Assembly (NCBI RefSeq): GCF_019355935.1 | Contig: NZ_CP079925.1 | Span: forward strand, 930,001-994,000 | Origin: Comamonas sp. Y33R10-2 | Lineage (GTDB): Bacteria > Pseudomonadota > Gammaproteobacteria > Burkholderiales > Burkholderiaceae_C | Reading direction: 5' to 3' | DNA length: 64,000 nt | Part shown: piece by piece, positions 62,177-64,000 of the stretch | Position numbering within the stretch: position 1 is the stretch's first letter | Layout of the letters: each line of letters begins with the position of its first letter | Made by a program: the position numbers and the translations under genes | Notes under the pieces: generated by a model | Databases searched by the model: none | What the model was told of the DNA's origin: nothing | What the model saw: only the letters and a program-made list of their open reading frames with translations

Positions 62177-62344
62177 GACTTCAGTGGTTGTGAGTTCTCT
62201 TGGATTGGCGCAGGAGCCCGTGTTGGTCGTTGAGTCCTGCGAGGTGTTGTAGGCTGGCGCGCAGCCACTTCACGAGGCGGTGATTATCACTCGCTGGGTG
62301 ACTCTTGCTGTTGCGAGGTCTGACATGCGCAGACAATATCGGCT

Positions 62345-64000
62345 ATGTCTTCCACGCACTCTCCTGAACTTTTGGCCCAGGTCGCCGCGCTGCCATCTCT
62401 TCCCGGTGTCTATCGCTATTTTGATGCTGCAGGCGTTTTGCTCTATGTGGGCAAAGCCATCAACCTCAAGCGCCGAGTCTCTAGCTACTTTCAGAAAGAT
62501 CATGGCGGAACGCGCATAGGGCACATGGTCAGCAAGGTCGTACGCATGGAGACGACGGTGGTGCGCTCAGAAGCAGAAGCACTGTTGCTGGAGAACAACC
62601 TGATCAAGACGCTGTACCCCAAGTACAACATCTTGTTTAGGGATGATAAAAGCTACCCCTATCTCAAACTTAGTGGCGTGGCACACCGAGATGGCAAGAG
62701 CGGTGAGCCCGGGTTTCAAGAGTTTCCGCGCATGGCTTATTACCGCGGCGCTGTCGATAAAAAGCACCGATACTTTGGCCCCTATCCAAGTGCTTGGGCG
62801 GTCAAAGAAACAATTCAATTGCTGCAAAAGGTGTTCAGACTGCGCACCTGTGAAGACACGGTTTATGGCAACCGCACGCGGCCGTGCCTGCTGTATCAAA
62901 TCAAGCGCTGCAGCGGCCCCTGCGTGGATTTGATATCGCCTGAAGCCTATGCGCTGGATGTGCGCAACGCCGAGGCCATGCTTCGCGGTGAAACCAGCGA
63001 GCTGCTTGAGCAATTGGAAGCGCGCATGATGGCTCACTCCGATCAGCTGGAGTTTGAGCAGGCTGCCGAGGTACGCAATCAAATAACGGCCTTGTCCCGT
63101 GTGCTGCACCAGCAGTCGATTGAAACGGCAGACGATAAGGATGTGGACATACTTGTCGTGAAGGTGCAGGGCGGTCGTGCCTGCGTTAATTTGGCTATGG
63201 TCCGTGGAGGGCGGCATCTGGGCGATAGGCCATATTTCCCCGCCAACTTGGGCGATGCTGCTTCGGTTTATTTCAGCGAGGAAGAAGTCGATGTCGCTGC
63301 GCAAGATCGCCCTATAGAAGAGCTGGTGCTGGAAGCCTTTATCGCCCAGCACTATGTGGGAGTCACGGTGCCGCCTACCCTTGTAGTGAGCCATTCGGTA
63401 GAAAAAAAGCTCATTGCTTTGTTGACCGAGCAGACGGGTGTACGCATCTTTGTAGTTCAGCAGCCGCGTGAGCAGCGCCGCATTTGGTTGGAGATGGCCC
63501 AAAAAAATGCGGATATCCAACTGGCACGCTTGTTAGCCGAAGAAGGCTCGCAACAAGCGCGCACGAGGGCGCTGGTCGAGGCCCTGGATCTGCCGGTTGA
63601 GAATTTGGATGCGCTGACGATTGAATGCTTTGACATCTCGCACACCAGTGGCGAGAGTACCAAGGCATCTTGCGTAGTGTTCCATCACCACAAAATGCAA
63701 AGCAGTGATTACCGCCGCTTCAACATTGAAGGCATTTCGGGTGGCGATGACTATGCCGCCATGCGCCAGGTGTTGACGCGCCGCTACAAGCCTGTTGCTG
63801 ATGCGCAGCGTGAAGCGGGCGGGGCAGAACTCACGGGCAAGCAGCCACATCTGCCTGATCTGGTGCTGGTGGATGGCGGCAAGGGCCAAGTCAGCATGGC
63901 GCGCGAAGTGTTTACTGAGCTGGGTCTCGATCTATCGCGCATCGTGGGTGTGGAAAAAGGCGAGGGCCGCAAGGTCGGCTTGGAAGAGTTGGTGTTTGCT
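62345..64000 (+). CDS. uvrC: UvrABC system protein C (3' truncated by window end)
   Basis: 552 codons from ATG 62345 run open to the last base. GIY-YIG nuclease domain at the N-terminus ([19 protein letters not shown]), a cysteine cluster [14 protein letters not shown], a UVR helical hairpin binding UvrB (about 205-240), and the start of the RNase H-like second nuclease domain ([14 protein letters not shown], later [10 protein letters not shown]). UvrC makes both incisions around DNA lesions in nucleotide excision repair. The remaining C-terminal helix-hairpin-helix domain is outside the window. Divergent from earP. Confidence 0.95.
   Translation, partial: MSSTHSPELLAQVAALPSLPGVYRYFDAAGVLLYVGKAINLKRRVSSYFQKDHGGTRIGHMVSKVVRMETTVVRSEAEALLLENNLIKTLYPKYNILFRDDKSYPYLKLSGVAHRDGKSGEPGFQEFPRMAYYRGAVDKKHRYFGPYPSAWAVKETIQLLQKVFRLRTCEDTVYGNRTRPCLLYQIKRCSGPCVDLISPEAYALDVRNAEAMLRGETSELLEQLEARMMAHSDQLEFEQAAEVRNQITALSRVLHQQSIETADDKDVDILVVKVQGGRACVNLAMVRGGRHLGDRPYFPANLGDAASVYFSEEEVDVAAQDRPIEELVLEAFIAQHYVGVTVPPTLVVSHSVEKKLIALLTEQTGVRIFVVQQPREQRRIWLEMAQKNADIQLARLLAEEGSQQARTRALVEALDLPVENLDALTIECFDISHTSGESTKASCVVFHHHKMQSSDYRRFNIEGISGGDDYAAMRQVLTRRYKPVADAQREAGGAELTGKQPHLPDLVLVDGGKGQVSMAREVFTELGLDLSRIVGVEKGEGRKVGLEELVFA

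Overview
This window is ordinary chromosome from a betaproteobacterium of the Burkholderiales, most likely the family Comamonadaceae and probably Comamonas or a close relative. The evidence is the tmRNA tag (ANDERFALAA), an EF-P carrying Arg32 next to its rhamnosyltransferase EarP, a RibBA whose cyclohydrolase half is degenerate, the long type-2 LeuA behind a leucine attenuator, and dispersed intergenic repeats typical of this family. No prophage, insertion sequence, CRISPR array or intact genomic island is visible. The assignment rests on reading the sequence, not on a database search.

Layout. Bases 1-1029 hold the end of a phosphoglycolate phosphatase-like gene, the tmRNA gene ssrA with its terminator, and a gene-free stretch with iterated GGGGAA motifs that may be an island scar. 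From 8054 down to 1030 a long minus-strand run encodes riboflavin synthesis (ribBA, ribH), NusB, a DUF1963 protein, an aminotransferase, YbgC and TolQ-TolR-TolA. A ferredoxin, a short-chain dehydrogenase, gshA, two small overlapping genes and an RbgA-type GTPase follow. Bases 13889-18586 carry two tandem membrane PAS-GGDEF-EAL proteins, both with degenerate GGDEF sites. Next come an M20 amidohydrolase, a DHH phosphoesterase, TruC, a MoaF-like small protein and an unannotated 33-residue ORF.

Bases 23638-27137 hold the 4.5S RNA, dnaX (with an A9 slippage tract), ybaB and recR. mltD, gloB, a YafS-like methyltransferase and rnhA keep an order also known from enterobacteria. moaA-mobA-moeA make molybdenum cofactor. 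After a Crp-like regulator, an Mpo1-like membrane protein and pyrophosphatase come two chemoreceptors, a frameshifted acyltransferase gene, nadE and glnB. A six-gene minus-strand operon (49208-45716) encodes an ECF sigma factor, a DUF3619 protein, a DUF3106 protein, an RDD protein, DgkA and a LOG-family enzyme.

The right part carries branched-chain amino acid synthesis (ilvI-ilvH-ilvC, then pssA, then a leucine leader peptide and attenuator before leuA). It continues with a D,D-peptidase with a histone-like linker, an IclR regulator, the N-degron transferases Aat and Bpt, efp-earP, and the 5' part of uvrC running off the end.

Most genes are housekeeping. The points worth following up are mostly small: the dnaX slippage tract, the paired degenerate GGDEF-EAL proteins, the 33-residue ORF, repeat-like DNA carried in frame inside moeA and the acyltransferase gene, the ssrA-flanking motif array, and the hairpin in front of the D,D-peptidase gene.
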